Assembly: GCA_937927875.1 (NCBI GenBank)
Contig: CALEYV010000066.1
Coordinates: 1-9,219, forward strand
Direction: 5' to 3'
Length of the DNA stretch: 9,219 nt
Source of the DNA: an uncultured Actinomycetes bacterium
Lineage (GTDB): Bacteria > Actinomycetota > Acidimicrobiia > IMCC26256 > PALSA-555
Below, piece after piece: positions 1 to 5,621 of the stretch (the first letter of the stretch is position 1; each line of letters opens with the position of its first letter). A model generated the notes under the pieces. That model was not told the DNA's origin and did not search any database. It was given only the letters and a program-made list of their open reading frames with translations. Both the position numbers and the translations under genes were made by a program.

Positions 1-125
1 GCACCGACCGGGTCGCGAAGTACAACCAGCTGCTCCGCATCGAGGAGGAGCTCGGGCCGATCGCCGCCTACCGCGGCGGTGCCGCGCTCGCCGGCGCGGG
101 TCGGGGGCATGAGCAACGTGGCTGA
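1..125 (+). CDS. eno: Enolase, C-terminal end (partial)
   Basis: This is the last 40 residues of enolase (phosphopyruvate hydratase), the glycolytic enzyme that converts 2-phosphoglycerate to phosphoenolpyruvate. Reading frame 3 gives TDRVAKYNQLLRIEEELG, the hallmark C-terminal helix of bacterial enolases, ending at TGA 123-125. The 5' part lies left of the window. After the usual Tyr-x-Gly-Gly region the tail runs a little longer than typical, as a Gly/Ala-rich stretch ending HEQRG. That tail exists because the stop lies inside the next gene: the downstream ATG at 109 overlaps this frame by 17 nt. Gene order eno - septum protein - DUF501 - ppx is the standard actinobacterial cluster. Confidence 0.95.
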   Translation, partial: TDRVAKYNQLLRIEEELGPIAAYRGGAALAGAGRGHEQRG

Positions 126-558
126 GTCGCGGCGTCGTCGCGGCGCAGCCGGGCCCCCGCCCCGCCGGCGTGCTCGACCGGGGTCGGCGCGCGCCAAGGA
201 CCGGCGCCCGTCGGTGCGGGTGCGGCGCCGTCGCGCCCTGCTGGCCGCCACCATCGGGCTCCTCGTCGTGATCGGGCTGCTCTTCGCCTTCGGCTACCCG
301 ACGCGCACGTTCCTGCAGCAGCGATCGCAGATCAACGCGACCCAGAAGCAGCTGGCCGACTTGCAGCGCGCCACCGCGGCGCTCAACCAGCAGAGCCAGC
401 AGCTGCGCGGCGACGCCGCCGTGACGCGCATCGCTCGCGAGCAGTACGGCCTGGTCCGGCCCGGTGAGGTTCCCTACGTGCTCGTGCCCGCGGCGCCGAC
501 GACCGCGCCCACGACGACCCCGCCGGCCCCGGCCCAGGGCTCGGGCAGCCGGCCGTAG
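109..558 (+). CDS. FtsB/DivIC-like septum formation initiator protein
   Basis: This is a predicted bitopic membrane protein of the cell-division FtsB/DivIC family, 149 residues from ATG 109. In order: an Arg/Pro-rich basic cytoplasmic tail (1-42), one transmembrane helix (about 43-62, from RALLAATIGLLVV on), a Gln-rich coiled coil (about 66-102), the family-typical segment RIAREQYGLVRPGE (107-120), and a Pro/Thr-rich tail (128-149). By family knowledge the coiled coil lies outside the membrane and pairs with FtsL-like partners in the divisome. ATG 109 is preceded by a G-rich stretch (102-107), but GTG 118 and GTG 79 are also in frame. The overlap with eno suggests co-transcription. The long basic N-tail is common in actinobacterial members (M. 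tuberculosis Rv1024 type). The family call is firm, the exact start is not. Confidence 0.9.
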   Translation: MSNVAESRRRRGAAGPPPRRRARPGSARAKDRRPSVRVRRRRALLAATIGLLVVIGLLFAFGYPTRTFLQQRSQINATQKQLADLQRATAALNQQSQQLRGDAAVTRIAREQYGLVRPGEVPYVLVPAAPTTAPTTTPPAPAQGSGSRP

Positions 559-581
559 GCGGGGCGCGACGAGCCGCCCGG

Positions 582-587
582 TAGGTT
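582..587 (+). promoter_or_regulatory. Possible -10 element upstream of DUF501 gene
   Basis: TAGGTT fits the actinobacterial -10 pattern (TANNNT, or the TAGRRT variant). It lies in the 76-nt gap between ftsB and the DUF501 gene, about 48 nt before the start codon. That would give a leader of about 40 nt holding a hairpin and a ribosome binding site. No convincing -35 hexamer is visible, and read-through from eno is equally possible. Confidence 0.3.
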
Positions 588-594
588 GCGGGGC

Positions 595-610
595 GCGGCC
601 GTCGGGCCGC
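595..610 (+). other. Perfect 6-bp hairpin just before the DUF501 ribosome binding site
   Basis: GCGGCC (595-600) pairs perfectly with GGCCGC (605-610) around a GTCG tetraloop. It ends one base before AAGGAG (612-617), the best Shine-Dalgarno candidate for the next gene. With no U-tract it is a weak candidate for an intrinsic terminator. It may instead attenuate or modulate initiation on the DUF501 mRNA. Confidence 0.4.
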
Positions 611-634
611 CAAGGAGCCGGGGGTCGTGCCGTG

Positions 635-1102
635 ATGGACCGCAGCTCGACGTCACCGTTCGTCGATCCGGTGGCCGACCTCGACGCGGTGCGGCGGGGA
701 CTCGGACGCGAGCCGACGGCGGCGTTCGAGGTCGTCGTGCGCGCCGCCGACGGGGCGCCCGCGGTGCTGCGCAACGCGCCCCTGACCCGGGACGGCGAGC
801 CGATGCCGACTCGCTACTGGCTCGTCGACGCCGAGCTGGGGCGGCGGGTGGCGCGTCTCGAGGCCGACGGCGGCGTGCGTGCCGCCGAGGCCGCCGTCGA
901 CCCGACCGCGCTGGCCCAGGCCCACGACGTCTATGCCGCGGAGCGGGACGCGGCGATCCCGGCCGGCTGGGCCGGGCCCCGTCCCCACGGCGGCGTCGGC
1001 GGCACCCGGGCCGGCGTCAAGTGCCTCCACGCGCACTACGCGTGGTACCTGGCGGGCGGCGACGACCCGGTGGGGGCGTGGGTCGCGGAGCGGCTGGGAT
1101 GA
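635..1102 (+). CDS. DUF501 family protein
   Basis: This protein of 155 residues belongs to the uncharacterised DUF501 family, which in actinobacteria sits between the FtsB-like gene and ppx (Rv1025 position). Visible family features are the PMPTRYWL segment (57-63), the LEADGG stretch (75-80) and the C-terminal GGTRAGVKCLHAHYAWYLA (122-140) with its conserved Lys-Cys-Leu-His. Family members as I remember them also have cysteines near the N-terminus and in a Tyr/Trp-Leu-Thr-Cys-Pro motif. Here those positions read FEVVVRAADG (31-40) and YWLVDA (61-66), leaving Cys130 as the only cysteine. AAGGAG at 612-617 is the only Shine-Dalgarno candidate, 14-17 nt before GTG 632 or ATG 635, so either codon may start translation. 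The stop overlaps the ppx start as ATGA (1099-1102), implying coupled translation. The molecular function is not established. Confidence 0.85.
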   Translation: MDRSSTSPFVDPVADLDAVRRGLGREPTAAFEVVVRAADGAPAVLRNAPLTRDGEPMPTRYWLVDAELGRRVARLEADGGVRAAEAAVDPTALAQAHDVYAAERDAAIPAGWAGPRPHGGVGGTRAGVKCLHAHYAWYLAGGDDPVGAWVAERLG

Positions 1103-2022
1103 CCCGGGTCGCCGCGGTCGACATCGGCACCAACTCGGTGCGGCTGCTCGTCGCCGACGTCGCACATCGCGACGGTGACACTGCGCTCGAGGCGCTGGAC
1201 CGGCGGATGCGCATCACCCGCCTCGGCGAGGGTGTCGACACCGGTCACCGGCTCGCCCCGGCCGCGGTCGAGCGGACGCTCGACGTGCTCCGTGAGTACG
1301 GCGAGGCGATCCGCGGGCACGGCGCGGCGAAGGTCCGGGCCGCCGCCACCAGCGCGGCCCGGGACGCGACCAACCGCGACGAGTTCTTCGCCGCCGCCGC
1401 CGAGGCCATCGGCGTGGTCCCGGAGCTGCTCAGCGGCGACGAGGAAGCGCGGCTCTCCTTCGGTGGCGCGACCGCATGCCTCGCGGACGAGCCGGCGCCG
1501 TACCTCGTCATCGACATCGGCGGCGGCTCGACCGAGTTCACGCTCGGAACCACGGAGCCCGAGGCCGTGATCTCGGTCGACGTCGGCTGCGTGCGCCTCA
1601 CCGAGCAGTGGCTCCGCTCCGACCCGCCGGCGCCCGAGGAGCTCTCGCAGGCGGTGTCGGTCGTACGCGATCACCTCGGTGACGTCGAACGGGCGCTGCC
1701 GCACCTCCGAGACGCCAAGACCGTCGTCGGCCTCGCCGGCTCCATCACGACCATCGCCGCCGTCGAGCAGGGCGTGCCGTACTCGCGGGAGGCGGTGCAC
1801 CGCTTCCGGCTCACCCGCGACGCGGCCGAGGACGTCTTCCGGACGCTGGCCCTCGAGCCGGCCGCCGAGCGGCGCCACAACCCGGGGCTCGAGCCGGGTC
1901 GGGTCGACATCATCGTCGGCGGCGCGGTGGTCCTCGTGACCACGATGCGCTACTTCGAGATCGACGAGGTGCTCGTCTCCGAGGACGACATCCTCGACGG
2001 CCTGGCCCGCAGCCTCGCCTGA
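1099..2022 (+). CDS. ppx: Ppx/GppA-type exopolyphosphatase (short form)
   Basis: The protein has 307 residues and is a predicted exopolyphosphatase or pppGpp phosphohydrolase of the ASKHA (actin/hexokinase-like) superfamily. It would release terminal phosphate from polyphosphate or hydrolyse the 5' phosphate of pppGpp. Motifs in order: phosphate-1 loop VDIGTNSVRLLV (7-18), ATSAARDATN (83-92), SGDEEARLSF (112-121) with the catalytic-region glutamates, phosphate-2 loop DIGGGSTEF (139-147), GLAGSITTIA (211-220) and GRVDIIVGGA (267-276). It has only the two ASKHA domains and lacks the C-terminal HD-like domain of E. coli Ppx (about 510 residues). This matches the two short mycobacterial homologues of about 320 residues, and synteny points to the Rv1026 (PPX2) type. 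ATG 1099 overlaps the DUF501 stop by 4 nt. An upstream in-frame extension exists but overlaps DUF501 and lacks family similarity. Substrate preference cannot be read from the sequence. Confidence 0.92.
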   Translation: MTRVAAVDIGTNSVRLLVADVAHRDGDTALEALDRRMRITRLGEGVDTGHRLAPAAVERTLDVLREYGEAIRGHGAAKVRAAATSAARDATNRDEFFAAAAEAIGVVPELLSGDEEARLSFGGATACLADEPAPYLVIDIGGGSTEFTLGTTEPEAVISVDVGCVRLTEQWLRSDPPAPEELSQAVSVVRDHLGDVERALPHLRDAKTVVGLAGSITTIAAVEQGVPYSREAVHRFRLTRDAAEDVFRTLALEPAAERRHNPGLEPGRVDIIVGGAVVLVTTMRYFEIDEVLVSEDDILDGLARSLA

Positions 2023-2024
2023 AG

Positions 2025-2034
2025 CCCGGCCGGG
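2025..2034. repeat. 10-bp perfect palindrome after ppx
   Basis: CCCGGCCGGG starts two bases after the ppx stop codon. It is perfectly self-complementary with no natural loop and no T-tract, so as a terminator it is weak. A second, AT-richer inverted pair, CGAAA (2051-2055) and TTTCG (2064-2068), lies further into the same 71-bp gap. Together they may mark the end of the ppx transcript or an operator for the next gene. Confidence 0.25.
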
Positions 2035-2081
2035 TCCGATCTCGACCCGTCGAAATCCACCACTTTCGGGACGATCGGCCT

Positions 2082-2087
2082 GACAAT
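2082..2087 (+). promoter_or_regulatory. Possible -10 element of a leaderless promoter (129-aa gene)
   Basis: GACAAT matches the pattern xAxxxT and stands 6 nt before GTG 2094. That spacing would put transcription start at or next to the start codon. No Shine-Dalgarno sequence precedes that codon, in keeping with a leaderless mRNA. No -35 hexamer is evident. Confidence 0.35.
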
Positions 2088-2093
2088 GCCTAG

Positions 2094-2483
2094 GTGGGGC
2101 ATGGGACGACGCGACCCCAGTCGCCGGAGCGGTTCACCGCGTCGCTGCGAGCGATGTCCGGCGACGAGCTGCGGCAGGTCGCAGCGTCGCTCGACGCCGA
2201 GCAGATCTGCGACGAGGTCGACTGGTGGCGGGCGACGATCGCCATCGACAAGGTTCTGCGGCGGACCCGCTGCACCCGCCGGGCGGCTCGGGCGGCCGCC
2301 GACGCTTCGCGCGCGGTCCAGGACGCGGCTGACCGGGCCGGGATCGACCTGCCCGACGCCGAGGTGACGCGGGTCGCCCGCGCCGCGGCCGAGGTCGCGC
2401 GCGGCCTCGCGGCCGGGTCGCCGGCCCGGACCGTCGTCGGGATGCTCCTCGAGCACTGGGACGGCTTCGCCACGCCCGTCTAG
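2094..2483 (+). CDS. Hypothetical helical protein, 129 aa
   Basis: I do not recognise this protein. It is 129 residues from GTG 2094, soluble in character, and appears all-helical, with Ala/Arg-rich stretches (RAARAAADASRAVQDAADRAG at about 92 gives way to a second Ala-rich helix near 113). A distinctive Asp-Glu-Val-Asp-Trp-Trp motif lies near residues 39-44, just before a basic segment with Arg-Arg-Thr-Arg-Cys-Thr-Arg-Arg. Third codon positions are strongly G/C, supporting real coding. There is no signal peptide or membrane helix. ATG 2154 would give a shorter, 109-residue form, but it has no ribosome binding site either, whereas GTG 2094 has a suitably spaced -10-like element. It stands alone between ppx and an aminotransferase, each side with its own gap, so context gives no role. 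Confidence 0.65.
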   Translation: MGHGTTRPQSPERFTASLRAMSGDELRQVAASLDAEQICDEVDWWRATIAIDKVLRRTRCTRRAARAAADASRAVQDAADRAGIDLPDAEVTRVARAAAEVARGLAAGSPARTVVGMLLEHWDGFATPV

Positions 2484-2520
2484 GTGTCGATGGGGTGCCG
2501 GTCGCTCGGCCGGCGTTTTC

Positions 2521-2526
2521 TAGGAT
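2521..2526 (+). promoter_or_regulatory. -10 element of probable leaderless promoter (aminotransferase)
   Basis: TAGGAT is a near-ideal actinobacterial -10 (TANNNT/TAGRRT) and is followed by exactly 7 nt and then GTG 2534. Transcription would begin at the start codon. No Shine-Dalgarno sequence is present before GTG 2534 or ATG 2540, which supports a leaderless mRNA and decides the start. The -35 region (about 2498-2503) shows no clear consensus. Confidence 0.55.
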
Positions 2527-2533
2527 CTCGGCC

Positions 2534-3628
2534 GTGACGATGTCGGATCGGCTCCTGCTCGGGCCGGGACCCTCGAACCCGTACCCGGAGGCGACCACCG
2601 CCCTGACCCGGCCGCTGCTCGGGCATCTCGACCCCGAGTTCCTCGCCCTGCTCGACGAGACGATGGCCCGGCTGCGGTCGGTGTTCCGGACCGAGAACGC
2701 GCTGACGTTCCCGGTCAGCGGCACCGGATCGGCCGGCATGGAGGCGTGCTTCGTCAACCTGCTCGAGCCCGGCGACACCGCGATCGTCGGGGTGAACGGC
2801 GTCTTCGGCGAGCGGATGTGCGAAGTGGCGCGCCGCTGCGGCGCCGAGGTGGTGCGCGTCGAGGCGGCGTGGGGCCGGACCCTGGACCCCGAGCGCCTGC
2901 TCGACGCCCGCGCCGAGCACCCGCGCGCCCGGCTGCTGGCGGTGGTGCACGCCGAGACGTCGACCGGGGTCGAGAACGACGTCGCCCCGTTGTCGGCGCT
3001 CGCCGAGACCGACACCCTCCTCGTCGTCGACACGGTCACGAGCCTCGGCGGGATCCCGGTCGAAGTCGACGGGTGGTGCATCGACGCCTGCTACGCCGGC
3101 ACCCAGAAGTGCCTCGGGGTGGCCCCCGGGCTGGCGCCGCTCACGCTGTCCGATCGGGCGCGAGCGCGGGTGCGGACCCGATCGGCGCCGCCCCAGTCGT
3201 GGTACCTGGACCTCGGGCTCATCGAGCGGTACGTGGCGGGCGCGCAGCGCGCCTACCACCACACCGCGCCGGTGGCGATGATCTACTCCCTGCACGCCGC
3301 GCTCGGCGCCATCCTCGACGAGGGGCTCGACGCGGTCTGGGCCCGGCACCGGCGGGTGGGGGCGCGCCTGCAGCACGAGCTGCCGCGGCTCGGGTTCGCG
3401 CTGCTCGCCGAGGAGCGCCACCGGCTCCCGGAGCTGACGTCGGCGTGGCTGCCCGAGAGCGGGGACGACGCCACGCTGCGAAAGGAGCTCCTCGAGACCT
3501 ACGGGATCGAGGTCGGCGCCGGCCTCGGTGAGTTCGCCGGCAAAGCGTGGCGAATCGGCCTCATGGGCCACTCGGCGCGGGACCGCAACGTCACGGCGCT
3601 GCTGGGCGCCTTGCGCGACCTGCTCTGA
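2534..3628 (+). CDS. Alanine-glyoxylate aminotransferase-like class V aminotransferase
   Basis: This PLP enzyme has 364 residues and closely parallels human alanine-glyoxylate aminotransferase along its length. Visible family segments: LLLGPGPSNPYP (7-18), the FPVSGTGSAGMEA loop (59-71) that holds the PLP phosphate, VVHAETSTG (137-145), VVDTVTSLGG (164-173) with the PLP-ring aspartate D166, AGTQKCLG (188-195) with Schiff-base lysine K192, YHHT (241-244), and WRIGLMG (339-345) with the substrate-carboxylate arginine R340. The family moves an amino group from alanine or serine to glyoxylate, giving glycine and pyruvate or hydroxypyruvate. The exact donor is not readable. GTG 2534 is chosen from the -10 spacing; ATG 2540 would remove only two residues. 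No other glyoxylate or serine-cycle gene lies nearby, so it appears to be a single-gene unit. Confidence 0.9.
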   Translation: MTMSDRLLLGPGPSNPYPEATTALTRPLLGHLDPEFLALLDETMARLRSVFRTENALTFPVSGTGSAGMEACFVNLLEPGDTAIVGVNGVFGERMCEVARRCGAEVVRVEAAWGRTLDPERLLDARAEHPRARLLAVVHAETSTGVENDVAPLSALAETDTLLVVDTVTSLGGIPVEVDGWCIDACYAGTQKCLGVAPGLAPLTLSDRARARVRTRSAPPQSWYLDLGLIERYVAGAQRAYHHTAPVAMIYSLHAALGAILDEGLDAVWARHRRVGARLQHELPRLGFALLAEERHRLPELTSAWLPESGDDATLRKELLETYGIEVGAGLGEFAGKAWRIGLMGHSARDRNVTALLGALRDLL

Positions 3629-3670
3629 CGCTCCCCGGCCCCGGTCTTGGCTGCTCGGCCCTCGGGCTCG

Positions 3671-4267
3671 TCAGCCGATCCCCATCTCGTTGCGCATCTG
3701 TCGGTAGTGGAAGCCGGCCATCAGCTCGGCGGTGCCGTGGAAGATGGCGAAGATCCCGATGATCGTGATGAGCAGCAGCACCGACCGGTCGGGGTTGCCG
3801 ATCGCCCACGCGCCGAGCCCGATGGAGAGGATCCCGGAGACCAGCTGGAGCCACCAGCCCCGGACGTCGGTGTGGGAGAGCGAGATCACCACGTCGAAGA
3901 TGCCCCGGACCAGCAGGAACCAGGCGATGTACAGCGACACGATGAGCAGGGTGGGGGCCGGCCAGACCAGATCCCCGACCGCGGCCAGGGCGGCGAGCAC
4001 GCCGGTGACGATGGCCAGGATCCGCCAGCCCCCTTGGGTCGCGGCCGCGACCGCGAAGGAAGACAGCGCGCCCATCCAGAACACGACCGCGACGAAGACG
4101 ACCGCGATCGACACCGACGCCGCCCGGTAGGAAAGGCACAGGAAGCCAAGCACCAGCCAGAGGATCCCGGTGATGACGAACAGCCACCAGGTGCCGGTGA
4201 AGGTCTCGACCATCGCCTGCCGGGGATCCTTGCCGGCCGCTCGCTTCGACGGAGCCCGCTTCGCCAT
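3671..4267 (-). CDS. HdeD family (DUF308) six-helix membrane protein
   Basis: The protein has 198 residues: a basic cytoplasmic N-tail (1-20, MAKRAPSKRAAGKDPRQ) and six predicted transmembrane helices at about 27-45, 51-75, 82-101, 105-126, 138-156 and 162-186. They form the DUF308/HdeD pattern of three helix pairs, with family-typical Gly-Ile-Leu-x-Leu-x-Leu-Gly stretches (33-41, 145-152) and a closing IFHGTAELMAGF (175-186). HdeD of E. coli is linked to acid resistance at high cell density; for most homologues no mechanism is known, so the call is family level only. On the minus strand GGGGG (4277-4273) lies 5 nt before the ATG, a fair ribosome binding site, and GAGGTT (4295-4290) could be a -10. 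It lies downstream of orn on the same strand, 104 bp apart, so independent transcription is likely. Confidence 0.87.
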   Translation of the reverse strand: MAKRAPSKRAAGKDPRQAMVETFTGTWWLFVITGILWLVLGFLCLSYRAASVSIAVVFVAVVFWMGALSSFAVAAATQGGWRILAIVTGVLAALAAVGDLVWPAPTLLIVSLYIAWFLLVRGIFDVVISLSHTDVRGWWLQLVSGILSIGLGAWAIGNPDRSVLLLITIIGIFAIFHGTAELMAGFHYRQMRNEMGIG

Positions 4268-4289
4268 CGCTACCCCCAAGGATCGGCGC

Positions 4290-4295
4290 AACCTC
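4290..4295 (-). promoter_or_regulatory. Possible -10 element for the HdeD-family gene
   Basis: On the minus strand GAGGTT (4295 to 4290) lies 22 nt before the ATG, with a GGGGG ribosome binding site in between. It fits only loosely (xAxxxT) and has no clear -35, so this is weak support for a promoter in the 104-bp gap downstream of orn. Confidence 0.25.
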
Positions 4296-4371
4296 GCCCG
4301 CCGGTGAGGCGCAGCGAGCCTACCGACGGGTGTCCGCGCCGGACCAGGGAACGACGGCGCGAGCGCGGTCG

Positions 4372-4956
4372 CTACGGGGCGGACGGGTCGGCGGTCTGCT
4401 CTTCCGGCCGCAGCATCGTGTCGCGGTAGTAGCGGAGCTCGACGATCGACTCCCGGACGTCGTCGAGCGCCCGGTGGGTCTCCCGCTTGCCCGGTCGACG
4501 CTTGAACACCGACGGGTACCACCGCCGGCAGAGCTCCTTCAGCGACGAGACGTCGATGCTGCGGTAGTGGAGGTAGGCGTCGAGCTCGGGGAGCTGGCGG
4601 TCGAGGAACCGCCGGTCGACGCCGATCGAGTTGCCGCACAGCGGCGCGGCGCCGGGCTCGGGGATGTGGCGCCGCACGTAGGCGAGGGCCTGCTCGCCGG
4701 CCTCGGCCAGGCTCACCGTCGACGCCTCGATGGCCGGGAGGAGACCCGAGCTGGTGTGCATGGCCTTCACGGTGTCGTTCATCTCGGCCAGCGCCGCCGG
4801 CGGCTGGTGCACGACGACGTCGATGCCCTCGTCGAGAGGCTCGAGCTCGGCGTCGGTGACCAGCGCCGCGATCTCGACGATCACGTGGCGGGTCACGTCG
4901 AGCCCGGTCATCTCCAGGTCGAGCCACACGAGCCGGCCGTCGGCGGGAGGGGGCAC
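4372..4956 (-). CDS. orn: Oligoribonuclease (DEDDh 3'-5' exoribonuclease)
   Basis: Oligoribonuclease degrades 2-5-nt RNAs to mononucleotides, including pGpG from cyclic di-GMP turnover; it is a dimeric cytoplasmic enzyme. The protein has 194 residues and carries the complete DEDDh active site: WLDLEMTGLD (11-20; D13, E15), LCGNSIGVDRRFLDRQLPEL (106-125; D114) and ETHRALDDVRES (159-170; H161, D166). The segments NSIGVDRRFL and HRALDD are nearly those of E. coli Orn, and the length is normal (E. coli 181 residues), plus a short acidic tail. No ATG is available near the N-terminus. GTG 4956 is favoured because CAGGCT, a -10-like hexamer, stands exactly 7 nt before it with no Shine-Dalgarno. GTG 4929 would give 185 residues, starting right at VWLDLE. 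It is transcribed divergently from the acetyltransferase at 5008. Confidence 0.95.
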   Translation of the reverse strand: MPPPADGRLVWLDLEMTGLDVTRHVIVEIAALVTDAELEPLDEGIDVVVHQPPAALAEMNDTVKAMHTSSGLLPAIEASTVSLAEAGEQALAYVRRHIPEPGAAPLCGNSIGVDRRFLDRQLPELDAYLHYRSIDVSSLKELCRRWYPSVFKRRPGKRETHRALDDVRESIVELRYYRDTMLRPEEQTADPSAP

Positions 4957-4963
4957 AACCAGC

Positions 4964-4969
4964 AGCCTG
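4964..4969 (-). promoter_or_regulatory. -10-like element of probable leaderless promoter (orn)
   Basis: On the minus strand CAGGCT (4969 to 4964) is followed by 7 nt and then GTG 4956, the same spacing as TAGGAT and GTG 2534. The first base departs from TANNNT, so it is a moderate match. It lies in the 51-bp gap shared with the divergent acetyltransferase promoter. Confidence 0.35.
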
Positions 4970-4993
4970 ACACGGGCTCGCGGGGGGCGTCGG

Positions 4994-4999
4994 TAACCT
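4994..4999 (+). promoter_or_regulatory. -10 element of probable leaderless promoter (GNAT gene)
   Basis: TAACCT is a full match to TANNNT and is followed by 8 nt and then ATG 5008. The intervening bases hold no Shine-Dalgarno sequence, which argues for leaderless translation. About 25 bp separate it from the opposing orn -10 element, so the two promoters must share or compete for the same face of DNA. Confidence 0.5.
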
Positions 5000-5007
5000 T
5001 CGCCCCG

Positions 5008-5616
5008 ATGCGCCGCAACGACGGGCTCGCCGGAGCGCGCGTCACCCTCCGGCCCTTGAAGGCCAACGACTGGGAGGCGTGGCGCGAGGTCCGGATCCGC
5101 AGCCGGGAGTGGCTCGAGCCGTGGGAGCCGCTCGGTGAGCCCGGCGCGCCCGACCCGATCACCGACCCCGAGGCGTTCAAAGCCCGGTGCGGGGCGTGGG
5201 AGCGCCAGCGCCACTTCGACGCCGCCTACGGGTTCGGGATCTTCCTCCGCAAGGGGGCGTTCATCGGCGAGGTCAGCCTCGGCAGCGTGCAGCGGGGCCC
5301 GTTCCAGTCCGCGAACGTCGGCTACTGGATCGACGTCGAGCACGCCGGCCGGAGCTATATGCCGGAGTCGGTCGCGGTCGTGCTCCGCTTCGCCTTCGAG
5401 GAGCTGGGCCTGCACCGGGTCGAGGCCGCGATCGTGCCTCGCAACGTGAACAGCCGCCGGGTGGCCGAGAAGCTGGGCCTCCGGCAGGAGGGGACGTCGC
5501 AACGGTTCCTGCAGATCCGCGGCGCGTGGGAGGACCACGTCCGCTACGCCATCACCGCCGAGGAGTGGGCGGAGCGCCGCGACGAGCTCGAGGCGGCGTT
5601 CCTCGTCCGCCGCTGA
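5008..5616 (+). CDS. GNAT family N-acetyltransferase, RimJ/RimL-like
   Basis: The protein of 202 residues transfers acetyl from acetyl-CoA to an amine; RimJ/RimL-type members acetylate the N-terminal amine of ribosomal proteins, but substrates vary widely, so this is a subfamily guess. Visible elements: the VTLRPLKANDWEAWREVR opening (12-29), the REWLEPWEP acceptor-side segment (33-41), strands IFLRKGAFIGEVSLG (78-92) and VGYWIDVEHAGRSYMPE (104-120), and VPRNVNSRRVAEKLGL (143-158), typical of the C-terminal half. The pyrophosphate-binding loop normally reads (Q/R)xxGx(G/A); here HAGRSYM carries Ser116 in place of the last small residue, a mild departure. ATG 5008 is supported by a TAACCT -10 element 8 nt upstream. 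It ends 2 bp from the convergent crotonase gene; the two stop codons form a TGACGTCA palindrome. Confidence 0.9.
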   Translation: MRRNDGLAGARVTLRPLKANDWEAWREVRIRSREWLEPWEPLGEPGAPDPITDPEAFKARCGAWERQRHFDAAYGFGIFLRKGAFIGEVSLGSVQRGPFQSANVGYWIDVEHAGRSYMPESVAVVLRFAFEELGLHRVEAAIVPRNVNSRRVAEKLGLRQEGTSQRFLQIRGAWEDHVRYAITAEEWAERRDELEAAFLVRR

Positions 5617-5621
5617 CGTCA
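5614..5621. other. Palindrome formed by two convergent stop codons
   Basis: TGACGTCA contains the acetyltransferase stop (TGA 5614-5616, + strand) and the crotonase stop (TGA read on the minus strand at 5621-5619), 2 bp apart. There is no room for a terminator between the two genes, so transcripts from both sides must run into the opposite gene or end at sites inside it. Confidence 0.6.

Noticed and set aside
586..1098. 172-residue in-frame upstream extension of the exopolyphosphatase frame
   Set aside because: It overlaps the whole DUF501 gene, is Arg/Gly-rich in the manner of an out-of-frame translation, and the family N-terminal motif VDIGTNS begins right after ATG 1099.
1036..1878. 280-residue minus-strand ORF across ppx
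   Set aside because: It is antisense to a gene with clear motifs; its Arg/Gly/Asp-rich composition is what GC-rich coding DNA gives on the opposite strand.
2480..3571. 363-residue minus-strand ORF across the aminotransferase
   Set aside because: The plus-strand reading is a full-length aminotransferase with all active-site residues; the antisense reading has no recognisable domain.
4268..4371. tRNA or other RNA gene in the gap between orn and the HdeD-family gene
   Set aside because: No cloverleaf-compatible arms, no TTCGAATCC-type T-loop and no CCA end on either strand.
3671..4927. 418-residue minus-strand frame running through orn into the HdeD-family gene
   Set aside because: Only the last 198 residues resemble a protein family; the first part is the orn gene read out of frame. 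It is not a fusion.
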